NCBI GenBank assembly: GCA_963714455.1
Contig: CAVQON010000012.1
Location: 1-64,000 of the forward strand
Origin: CAVQGZ01 sp963714455
GTDB taxonomy: Bacteria > Actinomycetota > Actinomycetes > Jiangellales > Jiangellaceae
Length of the DNA: 64,000 bases
Direction of reading: 5' to 3'
Part shown: positions 27,811 through 36,591 of the stretch, in pieces
Numbering within the stretch: position 1 is the first letter of the stretch
How the letters are laid out: each line of letters starts with the position of its first letter
Notes under the pieces: model-generated
Database searches by the model: none
Seen by the model: only the letters and a program-made list of their open reading frames with translations
What the model was told of the DNA's origin: nothing
Made by a program: the position numbers and the translations under genes

Positions 27811-27831
27811 GATGTATCGTCCTGATACATC
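27811..27831. promoter_or_regulatory. Palindrome in the PBP/padR divergent promoter region
   Basis: GATGTATC (27811-27818) and GATACATC (27824-27831) form a perfect 8-bp inverted repeat with spacer GTCCT. A further half-site-like GATACGTC follows near 27850. PadR proteins bind imperfect palindromes of the GTAT...ATAC type, which this contains. A possible -35 TTGTAC is at 27791. The site is 73 bp before padR and 80 bp before the PBP gene start. Confidence 0.65.
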
Positions 27832-27903
27832 GACAGGGCAGGTCCACTCGATACGTCAACCCGACACCTCGACAGTCTGCCCGCACCGACCAGAAGGATC
27901 CAC

Positions 27904-28515
27904 GTGACCAAGCGGACCGAAGTCCTGGAGCTCGCCGTTCTCGGCCTGCTGCACGACTCGCCCATGCACGGGTACGAGCTGCGCAAGCAGCTCACCGCCC
28001 TGCTGGGCTGGGGCCGTTCCCTCTCGTACGGGTCCCTGTACCCCGCCCTGAAGGACCTCGTCCGCCGCGGGCTCATCGCCGAGAGCGCACCCGACCCGAC
28101 GGTCGGCCGGTCTCGGCGCGCCAAGATCGTGTACGAGCTCACCGCGGACGGCAAGGAGCACTTCACCGGGCTCATCTCCCAGGCCGGCCCAGCCGCCTGG
28201 GAGGACGAGCCCTTCGGCGTGCACTTTGCGTTCTTCGCTCGCACGGATGCGGAGACCCGCATGCGGATCCTCGAAGGTCGTCGCTCGCGTCTCGAGGAGC
28301 GGCTGGCGACCTTCCGGGCTTCGTTGCACAAGACCAGGGAACGCCTGGACAGCTACACCCTCGAGCTTCAGCGCCACGGCCTGGAGTCGGTCGAACGTGA
28401 GGTTCGCTGGCTCGACGAGCTCATCGACCATGAACGTCAAGCGGCCGGGGATACCCGCCGGTCGCCTATCGCCGGTGCGTCCGGCACCAAGAAGAAGGAG
28501 GAACAGCCGTCATGA
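27904..28515 (+). CDS. PadR-family transcriptional regulator
   Basis: 203 residues from GTG 27904 with AGAAGGATCC upstream. The N-terminal winged helix is typical PadR: LELAVLGLLHDSPMHGYELR, then SLSYGSLYPALKDLVRRGLI and SRRAKIVYELTADGKEHF. The C-terminal half is a long coiled coil (residues about 110-185) for dimerisation, as in Vir/PadR_C members. Its stop overlaps the ino1 start by 4 bp (ATGA). This gene pair is widespread in actinobacteria, so control of inositol synthesis, and perhaps of the PBP gene, is likely; the effector is unknown. Confidence 0.93.
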   Translation: MTKRTEVLELAVLGLLHDSPMHGYELRKQLTALLGWGRSLSYGSLYPALKDLVRRGLIAESAPDPTVGRSRRAKIVYELTADGKEHFTGLISQAGPAAWEDEPFGVHFAFFARTDAETRMRILEGRRSRLEERLATFRASLHKTRERLDSYTLELQRHGLESVEREVRWLDELIDHERQAAGDTRRSPIAGASGTKKKEEQPS

Positions 28516-29603
28516 CCAAGGCCACTAACCCGGTCAAGGTGGCGATCGCTGGTGTCGGCAACTGCGCGGCCTCGCTCGTGCAGGGTGTGCACTACTACCG
28601 CGACGCAAGCCCTGAGGCGTCCGTCCCCGGCCTCATGCACGTCCAGTTCGGCGAGTACCACGTCGGCGACATCGAGTTCGTCGCCGCGTTCGACGTCGAC
28701 GCCAAGAAGGTCGGCCAAGACCTCTCCGACGCCATCGTCGCCTCGGAGAACAACACCATCACCATCTGCGACGTCCCGCCCACCAGCGTGACCGTCCAGC
28801 GCGGCCCGACTCTCGACGGCCTCGGCAAGTACTACCGCGAGATGATCGTGGAGTCCGACGACGAGCCGGTCGACATCGTCGCCGCCCTGCGGGCGTCCGA
28901 GGCCGACGTGCTGATCTGCTACCTGCCCGTCGGGTCGGAGGAGGCAGCGAAGTTCTACGCGCAGGCCGCCATCGACGCCAAGGTTGCGTTCGTCAACGCG
29001 CTTCCGGTGTTCATCGCCGGTACGCCGGAGTGGGCGCAGAAGTTCACCGACGCCGGTGTGCCGATCGTCGGCGACGACATCAAGTCGCAGGTGGGCGCCA
29101 CCATCACGCACCGCGTGCTGACCAAGCTGTTCGAGGACCGCGGCGTGACCGTGGACCGCACGTACCAGCTCAACGTCGGCGGCAACATGGACTTCATGAA
29201 CATGCTCGAGCGTGACCGCCTGGAGTCGAAGAAGATCTCCAAGACCCAGTCGGTGACCAGCCAGATGTCGCGCGACATCGGCGCGCGCAACGTCCACATC
29301 GGGCCGAGCGACTACGTCGCATGGCTGGACGACCGCAAGTGGGCCTTCGTGCGGCTCGAGGGACGCGCCTTCGGTGACGCCCCGCTGAGCATGGAGTACA
29401 AGCTCGAGGTGTGGGACTCCCCCAACTCGGCCGGCGTGATCATCGACGCACTGCGTGCGGCGAAGATCGCCAAGGACCGCGGCATCGGTGGCCCGATCCT
29501 GTCGGCGTCGTCGTACTTCATGAAGAGCCCGCCGGTGCAGTACACCGACGACGAGGCGCGCGACTCGGTCGCAGCCTTCATCGACGGCACCGTCGAGCGC
29601 TGA
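28512..29603 (+). CDS. ino1: Inositol-3-phosphate synthase
   Basis: 363 residues from ATG 28512, the normal actinobacterial length. The NAD-binding VAIAGVGNCAASLVQGVHYY is at residues 9-28. Further conserved segments are INALPVFIA-like FVNALPVFIAGTPEW, GDDIKSQVGATITHRVL, YQLNVGGNMDFMNM and the catalytic lysines in SKKISKTQSV. It converts glucose-6-phosphate to myo-inositol-1-phosphate for mycothiol, phosphatidylinositol and lipoglycans. It is translationally coupled to padR and ends at a hairpin. Confidence 0.97.
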   Translation: MTKATNPVKVAIAGVGNCAASLVQGVHYYRDASPEASVPGLMHVQFGEYHVGDIEFVAAFDVDAKKVGQDLSDAIVASENNTITICDVPPTSVTVQRGPTLDGLGKYYREMIVESDDEPVDIVAALRASEADVLICYLPVGSEEAAKFYAQAAIDAKVAFVNALPVFIAGTPEWAQKFTDAGVPIVGDDIKSQVGATITHRVLTKLFEDRGVTVDRTYQLNVGGNMDFMNMLERDRLESKKISKTQSVTSQMSRDIGARNVHIGPSDYVAWLDDRKWAFVRLEGRAFGDAPLSMEYKLEVWDSPNSAGVIIDALRAAKIAKDRGIGGPILSASSYFMKSPPVQYTDDEARDSVAAFIDGTVER

Positions 29604-29627
29604 GCGCACGGCCTCACAGACAGCCGG

Positions 29628-29661
29628 ACGGCGCCCGCTCCCTTCGGGGGGCGGGCGCCGT
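29628..29661 (+). terminator. Terminator hairpin after ino1
   Basis: ACGGCGCCCGC (29628-29638) pairs perfectly with GCGGGCGCCGT (29651-29661), 25 bp after the ino1 stop, around a short C/G-rich loop with TTCG. Confidence 0.85.
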
Positions 29662-29716
29662 TGCACGTCCACGGGACGCACCGCCTGCAGACCCCCGCGC
29701 CGCGTACCCCCTACGA

Positions 29717-29781
29717 AACGGCGATCTTGGCGCTGGGGCCGTATGAGCTCTGCTTCGTGGCTCAACCGCCAAGATCGGCGT
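29717..29781. repeat. Imperfect long hairpin, function unknown
   Basis: AACGGCGATCTTGGCG (from 29717) and CGCCAAGATCGGCGTT (29767-29782) are near-perfect inverted arms, with GATCTTGGCG/CGCCAAGATC exact, separated by a 34-base loop. It lies between the ino1 terminator and another terminator, so it is not needed for either. Confidence 0.55.
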
Positions 29782-29821
29782 TGGGAGGGCTGAAACCGCG
29801 AGGCAGGCGTGGGCGTAGAGA

Positions 29822-29862
29822 AGGGAAGGGACGGGCTCCTGCCGGAGTCCCGCCCCTTCCCT
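29822..29862 (-). terminator. Terminator hairpin for the minus-strand surface-protein gene
   Basis: AGGGAAGGGACGGGCTCC (29822-29839) and GGAGTCCCGCCCCTTCCCT (29844-29862) pair over nearly the full length around a four-base TGCC loop. The hairpin lies 11 bp beyond the stop at 29873, on the minus strand. Confidence 0.8.
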
Positions 29863-29872
29863 GATGCACTGC

Positions 29873-32525
29873 CTACGGCGTGGTGCCGCCGAGCCTTCCG
29901 TCATCCTCCTGGTCGGCGCCATCACCGAGGTCGTCGGTGCCGGGCCCGTCCACGTCGGACGCCGCTACGTCGGGCACGTCCGAACTCGGCTCGTCGACCC
30001 CGGAGTCCTCCGTCTCAGCGACCTCACGCCCGTCCACACCAGGTGCGGCGACGTCGGGAACCTCCGTGGTCGGAACCTCGTGCGGTCAGACCGGCTCGTC
30101 CACGTCCGGGACGACCACGCCCAGGGGCGTCAGCCTCGACCGACCCGGACGCCGCCCCTGCCGCAGCTGCGCCGACACCGGCACCGACAAGCGCCTGCTC
30201 AGGCGCGTCGGCGGCCATTGCCTCATCGTCGCCCTTGCGCCGGCCGACGAAGTACGACAGGGCGCCGGCTCCGATCAGCGCGATGAGTCCGATCAAGATG
30301 CGCGTGCCTGTCGTCGGCTGGTTGTTGTCAGCAGCGTCCACCCGGAACTCGAAAGCACCCGCGAGCACCGTTCCTTCCGGCGCTTCCGCGGGTCTCCACC
30401 GTACGGCAGTGGCGACTGGTGGGCCGCCATGACCAACCCCGACACCTCGGCCTTGAGCGTGACGACGGTCTCGTCGATGTCGGCGACCTTGTCGCCTGCG
30501 CTAGCCGCGGCGACCTGAAGTGTCGCGATCGTCTCGGCAAGCCACCCACCAAGGAGCGACTTCGCATCGCCCACGCCGGACCCCAACGTGCTGAAGCCCG
30601 TCGTCAGGCTCTGACCACCGGGGGACTCCAGGATCGCCGCCGTGATGTTCGCGACGACCTGGTCGACCGTCGGAAGCTCTGGGCTCACCTCAGCGATCCC
30701 GCCACCGATGATCTTCAGCTGCTCTGACAACCCCGTCAACGCGGGCACCAGGGCGTCCAGGATCGGCGTCAGCGCAGTCACGATGCCTGGCAGCTGACGG
30801 TTCGCCACTGCCAGGGCGTTGGCCAGCGGAACGAGCTCCGGCCCGATCTGCACCAGGATGTCTGCCGCCTGCTGGAACTGCTCGCTGGCCGCGAGCTGGG
30901 CGAGCTGCTGGAACTCAGGGGTGTTGATGATCTGGGCCGCCTGCTGGAACTCCGGCGTGTTCAGCAGTCGTGCCAGCTCCTGCAGGGCGCCCAGGTTCGG
31001 TGCGATCTCGTCGTCGTACAACTTGCCGCAGATGGGTCGCGCGACCGCCCCAGGAACACCCTGCTCCGGCGGCGATGGCGACGCAGTCGTCAACGAACGC
31101 GCCCCTGTCCGACCATCGGTCGACGAGGTCCTGGATGGCCTGAGCATTGTCAGCCAGCGCTTGGATTGCCTGCGCGTTGGCCGCCACCTCCTGGATGGCA
31201 TCAGCGTTGTCGGCGATCGCCTTGACCGGGTCGGCAGCGTCAGCCAGGGTCTGCGCCCGCTCCGGCGTCAGCTGTGACGCCGCCTCGTCCAGCCTCGTCA
31301 GCAGGTCTTCGTCCACGATGCGTTGGATCTCCTGCTGAGCCCCGACGAGCAGCGACGTCGTGCTGTCCGGGTTGTCCGGGTCGATCGAGGTGGCCACGGT
31401 CTGGATGTTCTGACCGAACTCGGTGAAGAAGGCGTCCAGCTTGCCCTCGAGCTGCTTGAGCGGGTCGGGTCCTCCGGAGTCGGCAGTCAACAGCTCGACG
31501 CCGTTGATGATCCCGCTGATGCCCTGCTGGATCTGTGCGACGGCAGGATCGAGGTTGGGCGGCGGGGGGACCAAGCCCCCGCCGCCGACGGCAGACTCGT
31601 CCTCGGGGGTCTCCGGGTCGTCCTCGGGGATGTAGATGGGCGCGACCTGCACCACCATGCTCGGGATGTAGGCGTCCTCGACATTGGCGGCCCAGCCGAA
31701 GGTGGCCGTACCGTCCTTCGACAAGGGTCGGAACGGCAGCGAGATGAACTGCACCTGGTTGTTGCCGCGGCCGTCGGCACCGAACGTCCCACCCTGAAGC
31801 TTGAGGCCGGTGAAGCGCTGCGGGATCAGCACCTTGGTGATGCCGACCATGGGGACGTCTGCCTCGACGGTCGTCGTGACCGGCTCACCCGCGAGGTCCT
31901 CCACCTCCACCTCCATCTCCTGCGTGGAAAGGTTGGTGAGCTTGTACGTCGCCGTGAGTGCACCGGACTTTCCGACAACGTCCCACGGGTCGATCGGCTC
32001 GCCGTCCAAGGTGAACGAAGCCTCCAGCGTGATCGGCGGCTCGTCGTCCTGGGGGAAGAGCGACACGGTGCGTGCGAGGCCGTAGCCGTTGGCCACCTCC
32101 GGGGTGAGGGTGGCGATGCCGTCGACCTGCTCAGGGTTGCTGAAGTCGAGCAGGCTCCTGATGAGGTCTCCTCGGTCGGGGATGGGAACCTCCTGCACAC
32201 CGTCTTCTTGGCCCTGCACGGTGAGCTGGTTCACCGACCACCGAAAGTTGGCGAGGTTGGAGTTGGGCTTGCCGTCGGGTCCCACCCGGATCTGCAGGCT
32301 CTGGCCCAGGGCGAACTCGTTCTTCGTCGGAGCGCCGATCGGCTCGAGCACCTCGTCGGTCGTCTCGGGAGTCGCCTCCGGCGTCTCGCTGACCGCCTCG
32401 GGGGTTGCTTCGGGTGTCTCGCTCGCCATCGCCAGCAGCGGCGACCCCAAGACGAGTGCCGCTGCCGTCCCGACGGCAACGGCTGTCATCGAGCGCGCAC
32501 GCAGCGCGGCCATCGTGCGGGTCAT
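29873..32525 (-). pseudogene. Large secreted, membrane-anchored protein of unknown function (frameshifted)
   Basis: ATG 32525 starts a signal peptide (MTRTMAALRARSMTAVAVGT ... PLLAMAS) and an ETPEATPE-repeat linker. A beta-rich domain of about 250 residues follows (FALGQSLQIRVGPDGKPNSN, VDGIATLTPEVANGYGLART). Then comes a Gln/Ala helical region (ANAQAIQALADNAQAIQDLV). The frame must shift near 31070, after which CGKLYDDEIAPNLGALQELA and NTPEFQQ repeats follow. It shifts again near 30387 (VLAGAFEFRVDAA, membrane helix ILIGLIALIGAGALSYFVGR), and near 30120 into an acidic PDVxxxxVD-rich tail ending at 29873. If whole, about 880 residues, surface-exposed with a C-terminal anchor. No family is recognised. 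Overlaps the upstream membrane gene by ATGA. Confidence 0.65.
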
Positions 32526-33116
32526 CGCGCCTCCTCCCGGTCGTCGCTGGGCTGCTCGGTATCGCCGGCGCCGGCGGCTCCCTCGGCAGCCTTTGTCGCC
32601 GCCTGCTCGGCCTCCATCTCGGCGTCTGTCGACATGAAGAGGATCACGAGCATCCCGGCGAGGTAGCCGAAGCCGAGCGGCAGGACGGTCTGCCCGACGG
32701 CGATCGGGGCACTGATGTTGATCGCCTGCGGGTCGAGGTTGAAGACGTTGGCGTACACGCCCGCCATGGCTCCGCTCCCGATCACGCCGGCGAGCAGGTT
32801 CGACTGACGCTTCGTCCACATCGTCAGCAGGGCGATCAGGATGACCGGGACGATGCCACCGAGCCAGAGGCCCGTGTTGGTGTCCGGGAACGCGCTGGCG
32901 CCCAGCACGAAGCCCAAGCGCACCGATCAGGACGCCCACGAACAGCCAGATGCCGCGCGACAGGTAGGCCCGGCCCGGCAGGTACGCCGCGACGGCGCCC
33001 CCGCCAACGCACAGTCCCATGGTCAGCAAGGTGCCCGGACCGACCAGGCCCTGCAGCAGGAAGACGGCCGTCGTGGCCGCGATGATGGCGCCGGCAAGCG
33101 CCCAGACCCGTCCCAT
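32522..33116 (-). pseudogene. Multi-pass membrane protein, partner of the surface protein (one frameshift)
   Basis: ATG 33116 with GGAGAGGAG upstream begins MGRVWALAGAIIAATTAVFL. About six membrane helices follow in two frames. The first ends near SRGIWLFVGVLIGALG (about 32925), and the second continues FVLGASAFPDTNTGLWLGGI to an acidic Ala/Glu-rich tail and TGA at 32522. Joined, it is about 197 residues. The frames meet inside a GCGC-rich run, so a one-base indel is the only damage. The stop overlaps the start of the large surface-protein gene (ATGA), so the two form one operon. No family is recognised. Confidence 0.68.
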
Positions 33117-33278
33117 GATGCTCTCCTCTCCCCGGGCACACGCGCCCGCCCTGGCGGGGAACCTAGTGATCAATCGGACAATCCGTGGGACTTACCGCCT
33201 ATTCGTCACGACGGGTTCTGTGCAAAGACGTGCCCGCACCGATGTCAGGCGGCCAGGCAGGCTGCGTAGCCTCGCCGC

Positions 33279-34613
33279 GTGCACCCGAGCAGCCCGACGT
33301 CGACGCCACGGCACGGGTTCGTCCACGACCTGCGTGTCGTGCTGCGCCGCCCCGACTACCGCAAGCTGCTCGCCACCCGTCTGAGCAGCCAGGTCGGCGA
33401 CGGCATGCTGCTGGTCACCGCCGGTTCGTACGTCCTGTTCGACCCGAACCGCCAGGCCACGGCCGCCGGCTACGCGCTCGCCTTCACCGTGCTGTACCTG
33501 CCCTACTCGGTGATCGGTCCGTTCGCCGGAATCGTGCTGGACCGATGGCAACGCCGCCAGGTGCTGCTCACCGTCAGCTCGATTCGCGCCGTGCTGGCCG
33601 TCGTGCTGGCGCTGCTGCTGGCCAACGGAACCTCCGACGTCGTGTTCGCGGTCATGGTGCTCACCATCGTCGGGCTCAACCGGTTCTTCTTGGCCGGACA
33701 GGGCGCGTCGATCCCGCGTGTGGTGCCCGGCGACGAGCTCGTCATGGCCAACGCTGTCACCCCGACGTTGGGCACGATCATGTTCTCCGGCGGCGGAGTG
33801 CTCGCGGTGGTCGTGTCGAGGCTGGCCGGCGGCGCGGACGGCGCCGGCAACAGCGCCATCGCGGCCATGGCTGCCGCGTTCTTCATGCTCACGGCTCTGC
33901 TCATGACCCGTCTTGAGCGCACGCGTCTCGGTCCGGACTCGTTCGACGACCTTCCGGTCGGCTCGGCTGCCGCCACCATCGTGCTGGGCCTGGTCGGCGC
34001 AGTGCGCCACCTCGCCGAGCGCTACCCCGCCGGCCTCGCCCTGCTCGTGATGGCCGCCCACCGCTTCGCCTTCGGCTTCGTCGTCGCGCAAACCGTGGTG
34101 CTCTCCCGCAACTACTTCTACGGTCCGGACGACGTGGACGCCGCCCTCGGCTCGATCGCCCTGGCCGGCGGCGGCATCGCCGTGGGCGCGGGTCTCGCCG
34201 TGCTGCTGACCCCGATCGCCACCCGCCGCATGCGCAAGGAACGGTGGATCGTGATGATGCTCGCCGTGGGCGCCGCAGTGCTCCTCGTGCCCGCGGCGTG
34301 GCTCACCCTGACGGCAGTCGTGGTGACCAGCGTCGGGCTCGGGGTGTCGACGCAGTCGGTGAAGATCTGTGTCGACTCCCTCGTGCAGGAGTGGACGGCC
34401 GACGACGTGCGCGGCCGCGCCTTCTCGATCTACGACATGCTGTTCAACCTGGCCCTGGTCACCTCCGCCATCACGGCCGCACTGGTGCTGCCGGCCGACG
34501 GGGTCGCCCCCGCCGCCTTCGTCGGCGTGGCCCTGCTGATGGTGGCGACCGCGGCCGTCTACGGACGCGCCACCGGTCGGTCGGCCTACCGGGCGTTGAC
34601 GCTGCCCGGATGA
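33279..34613 (+). CDS. MFS transporter (exporter type)
   Basis: 444 residues from GTG 33279 with 10-12 membrane segments. The N-terminal half shows YRKLLATRLSSQVGDGMLLV, then IGPFAGIVLDRWQRRQVLLT, the loop 2-3 motif (G..aD...RR) of the MFS_3/enterobactin-exporter-like group. The second half contains STQSVKICVDSLVQEW and DDVRGRAFSIYDMLFNLALV, typical of the same group (motif D.VRGR.FS..D). The substrate is unknown. It converges on cca with 10 bp between stops. Confidence 0.92.
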   Translation: MHPSSPTSTPRHGFVHDLRVVLRRPDYRKLLATRLSSQVGDGMLLVTAGSYVLFDPNRQATAAGYALAFTVLYLPYSVIGPFAGIVLDRWQRRQVLLTVSSIRAVLAVVLALLLANGTSDVVFAVMVLTIVGLNRFFLAGQGASIPRVVPGDELVMANAVTPTLGTIMFSGGGVLAVVVSRLAGGADGAGNSAIAAMAAAFFMLTALLMTRLERTRLGPDSFDDLPVGSAAATIVLGLVGAVRHLAERYPAGLALLVMAAHRFAFGFVVAQTVVLSRNYFYGPDDVDAALGSIALAGGGIAVGAGLAVLLTPIATRRMRKERWIVMMLAVGAAVLLVPAAWLTLTAVVVTSVGLGVSTQSVKICVDSLVQEWTADDVRGRAFSIYDMLFNLALVTSAITAALVLPADGVAPAAFVGVALLMVATAAVYGRATGRSAYRALTLPG

Positions 34614-34623
34614 GCAGGCGCGC

Positions 34624-36090
34624 TCAGCCCTGCTGCTGGTCGGCCCACCACGCGAGCAGGGCGGCCCGGGCCCGCTCGTCGTCCATCGGCCCTTCGTCCA
34701 TCCGCAGGTCGAGCATGTGTCGGTACGCCTGACCCACCAACGGCCCAGGCTGGATGCCGAGGATGCCCATGATGGCGTTGCCGTCCAGGTCGGGACGGAT
34801 GCTCGCCAGCTCCTCCTGCTCGGCCAGCTCGGCGATGCGGGCCTCGAGCTCGTCGTAGGTGCGCTGGAGCGCCGCCGCCTTGCGGCGATTACGCGTGGTC
34901 GAGTCCGCGCGCGTCAGCACGTGCAGGCGCGACAGCAGATCACCGGCGTCGCGGACGTAGCGGCGCACCGCCGAGTCGGTCCACTCGCCGGCGGCGTACC
35001 CGTGGAACCGCAGGTGGAGCTCGGTGAGGCGAGCGACGTCCTCGACGACGTGCTTCGGATAGCGCAGCTCGGTCAGGCGCTTGCGGGCCAGCCGCGCACC
35101 CACAACCTCGTGGTGGTGGAACGACACGCCGCCGCCGGGCTCGAAGCGGCGGGTGCGCGGCTTGCCGACGTCGTGCAGCAGCGCAGCCAGCCGGATCACC
35201 AGGTCGGGGCCGCCGTCGTCGATGCGGTGCTCCAGCGCGATCGCCTGCTCGAGCACCGTGAGGGAGTGCTGGTAGACGTCCTTGTGGCGATGGTGCTCGT
35301 CGATCTCGAGCTGGAGGGCGGGCAGCTCGGGCAGCACGTGCTCGGCCAGTCCGGTGCGCACCATCAGCTCGAGGCCGAGGCGGGGGTGCGGGGCGAGCAG
35401 CAGCCGGGACAGCTCCTCGCGCACCCGCTCGGCCGACACGATCGTGATGCGCTCGGCCATCTCGGTCATGGCGGCGACCACGGCGGGGTCGAGCGTGAAG
35501 GCGAGCTGGGCGACGAAGCGTGCCGCGCGCATCATGCGCAACGGGTCGTCGGAGAACGACTCCTGCGGGGTTCCCGGCGTGCGCAGGATTCCGGCGGTCA
35601 GGTCGGCCAGACCGTCGTACGGGTCGACGAACTCGGGCCGCGGCAGTCGGACGGCCATGGCGTTCACCGTGAAGTCGCGACGGCGAAGGTCGCCCTCCAG
35701 CGTGTCTCCGTACGCCACCTCGGGCTTGCGTGAGGACGCCTCGTACTGCTCGGTGCGATAGGTGGTGATCTCGATCGTGTGCCGGCCCTTGCGGATCGCG
35801 ATGGTGCCGAACGCCTGCCCCACCGTCCACGTCGCGTCGGCCCACCCGCGCACCAGCTCGACCGTCTGCTCCGGACGCGCGGACGTGGCCAGGTCGAGGT
35901 CGTCGTCGCCACGGTCCAGCAGGGCGTCGCGCACCCACCCGCCGACCAGGGCGATCTCGAAGCCTGCTGCCTCGAACCGCTCGCCGAGCTCGGTCGTCAC
36001 GTCGCCGAGGGCGATCAGTCGCCGCGCCGCCCGCGCCTGAGCCGCCGCGAGGCTCACGGCGTCCGTCTCCAGCTTGCTCTGCGCGGTCAC
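34624..36090 (-). CDS. cca: CCA tRNA nucleotidyltransferase
   Basis: 488 residues. The nucleotidyltransferase head has FEIALVGGWVRDALL and RGDDDLDLAT (catalytic Asp pair), then RRRDFTVNAMAVRL and DPLRMMRAARFVAQL for nucleotide choice. A C-terminal HD domain (HRHKDVYQHSLTVLEQA, LLHDVGKPRTR, FHHHEVVGA) is the usual metal phosphohydrolase module of actinobacterial enzymes. It adds or repairs the 3'-CCA of tRNAs. Divergent from the Nudix-DUF6049-murJ operon across 42 bp. Confidence 0.96.
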   Translation of the reverse strand: MTAQSKLETDAVSLAAAQARAARRLIALGDVTTELGERFEAAGFEIALVGGWVRDALLDRGDDDLDLATSARPEQTVELVRGWADATWTVGQAFGTIAIRKGRHTIEITTYRTEQYEASSRKPEVAYGDTLEGDLRRRDFTVNAMAVRLPRPEFVDPYDGLADLTAGILRTPGTPQESFSDDPLRMMRAARFVAQLAFTLDPAVVAAMTEMAERITIVSAERVREELSRLLLAPHPRLGLELMVRTGLAEHVLPELPALQLEIDEHHRHKDVYQHSLTVLEQAIALEHRIDDGGPDLVIRLAALLHDVGKPRTRRFEPGGGVSFHHHEVVGARLARKRLTELRYPKHVVEDVARLTELHLRFHGYAAGEWTDSAVRRYVRDAGDLLSRLHVLTRADSTTRNRRKAAALQRTYDELEARIAELAEQEELASIRPDLDGNAIMGILGIQPGPLVGQAYRHMLDLRMDEGPMDDERARAALLAWWADQQQG

Positions 36091-36132
36091 GGGTCACCAG
36101 GGTAGGGCGGTTGCCGCACTACCCTGCCCACC

Positions 36133-36591
36133 ATGCCCGCTGCCCGACGGAGACTGCCCGTCGTGCGCGAGCTCTCCGCCGGCGGACTGGTGCTCGACGA
36201 CGCGCAGACGCCGCGTCGTGGGCTGCTCATCGCCCACCGGCTGCGCCACGGCCGACTCGCCTGGACCCTCCCCAAGGGGCACGTCGAAGCCGGTGAGAGC
36301 AACGAGACGGCCGCGGTGCGCGAGGTGCGCGAAGAGACGGGGCTGACCGCGCGCGTGCTTCGTCCGCTGGGCGTGCTCGACTACTGGTTCGTGGCCGAGG
36401 GGCGGCGTATCCACAAGTTCGTGCACCACTACGTGATGGTCGACCCGGTCGGCGAGCTCTCCACCGCCGACGCCGAGGTCGAGCAGGTGGAGTGGTTCGA
36501 CCTCGACGCCCTGGTCGGGCGCGTGCACCACCGCGACGAGAAGGCGCTGCTCGCCACGCTCGGCGACGTGCTCGGCCGGGCAGCGTCCTGA
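36133..36591 (+). CDS. Nudix hydrolase
   Basis: 152 residues from ATG 36133. The full Nudix box GHVEAGESNETAAVREVREE plus TGL (about residues 49-71) matches Gx5Ex7REUxEExGU. A small, positively charged N-terminus and the QVEWFDL segment are usual for house-cleaning nucleotide or Ap4A hydrolases. The substrate is not inferable. The stop overlaps the next start (TGATG). Conserved neighbour of cca and murJ in actinobacteria. Confidence 0.93.
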   Translation: MPAARRRLPVVRELSAGGLVLDDAQTPRRGLLIAHRLRHGRLAWTLPKGHVEAGESNETAAVREVREETGLTARVLRPLGVLDYWFVAEGRRIHKFVHHYVMVDPVGELSTADAEVEQVEWFDLDALVGRVHHRDEKALLATLGDVLGRAAS

